A DNA stretch of 64,000 nucleotides from Rhizomicrobium palustre (GTDB lineage Bacteria > Pseudomonadota > Alphaproteobacteria > Micropepsales > Micropepsaceae), in assembly GCF_011761565.1 (NCBI RefSeq), contig NZ_JAASRM010000001.1, positions 620,139-684,138 of the forward strand, read 5' to 3'. Shown here one piece after another: positions 63,866 through 64,000 of this stretch (position 1 is the first letter of the stretch; every line of letters starts with the position of its first letter). The notes beneath the pieces were generated by a model. The model saw only the letters and a program-made list of their open reading frames with translations. It ran no database searches and was not told the DNA's origin. The translations under genes and the position numbers were made by a program.

Positions 63866-64000
63866 GTGGCCCCCAAGACGCCCGGATCAGGGGCTGCGCC
63901 CTCGTGCCAGCCCCGAGAGTGGGGAAATTGCCTTTGGGCGTCTTGCTTTATCGGGCAAATGCGATAAACCCCTGCCCCCGGACTGGACGTGGCGGTACCC

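Overview
The window is a 64 kb stretch of GC-rich chromosome with dense, ordinary bacterial gene packing. It carries no plasmid, phage, transposase, CRISPR, rRNA or tRNA features that I could find. Alphaproteobacterial traits are a two-cold-shock-domain Csp protein, a DUF3297 protein, UrcA-family proteins, an Atm1-type ABC exporter, groESL behind a CIRCE element, and a plant-like class II DAHP synthase. The UrcA pair, secreted low-complexity proteins and a PEP-CTERM-like tail recall Micropepsaceae/Caulobacterales-like lineages. That placement is inference, not something the sequence proves.

Layout. 1-10.4 kb: secreted parallel beta-helix protein, double cold-shock protein, RND efflux adaptor plus pump, and a large periplasmic M16 peptidase. 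10.4-25 kb: mostly minus-strand housekeeping genes: Atm1-like exporter, RarD, cimA-cysS, gltX-nadE, a Gfo/Idh/MocA oxidoreductase, a TadE/TadG-like protein, bacteriohemerythrin, a membrane protein and class II aroG. Two pairs of REP-like palindromes lie in the cysS-gltX and nadE-oxidoreductase gaps. 25-37.8 kb: GH43 lipoprotein, PEP-CTERM-like protein, OmpA-type lipoprotein, small secreted proteins, ald, two paralogous secreted low-complexity proteins, acetylpolyamine amidohydrolase, a DUF3857/transglutaminase/TPR protein and a methyltransferase. 37.8-47.9 kb: groES-groEL, an orphan ATP-grasp protein, two UrcA proteins, membrane and DUF3297 proteins, an SDR, an internally duplicated secreted protein, an Xre regulator/membrane-protein pair under a palindromic operator, and an outer-membrane-like protein. 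48-54.7 kb: thrS, infC (with an AUA start), a lipoprotein, a ZnuA-like protein, corA and an EamA transporter. 54.9-60.1 kb: a compact minus-strand cluster of lysine 2,3-aminomutase, two Ddl-like ATP-grasp ligases, a BioF2/FemX-like GNAT and a proline-dehydrogenase-like protein. 60.3-63.8 kb: ArnT-like and GT2 glycosyltransferases, a LAB_N membrane protein and an unknown membrane protein.

How the genes work together. The clearest functional units are the RND adaptor-pump pair, groESL, cysS-cimA, nadE-gltX, the Xre/membrane pair, the GT2-LAB_N pair beside an ArnT-like gene, and the kamA-ATP-grasp-GNAT-PRODH cluster. The last is the best candidate for an undescribed system. Its KamA keeps every residue used by true lysine 2,3-aminomutases, so beta-lysine is a plausible precursor for a small ligated amino-acid product. 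Several starts were moved from the longest reading frame to codons with a Shine-Dalgarno sequence (aroG, cimA, the RND adaptor, infC, znuA-like and others).
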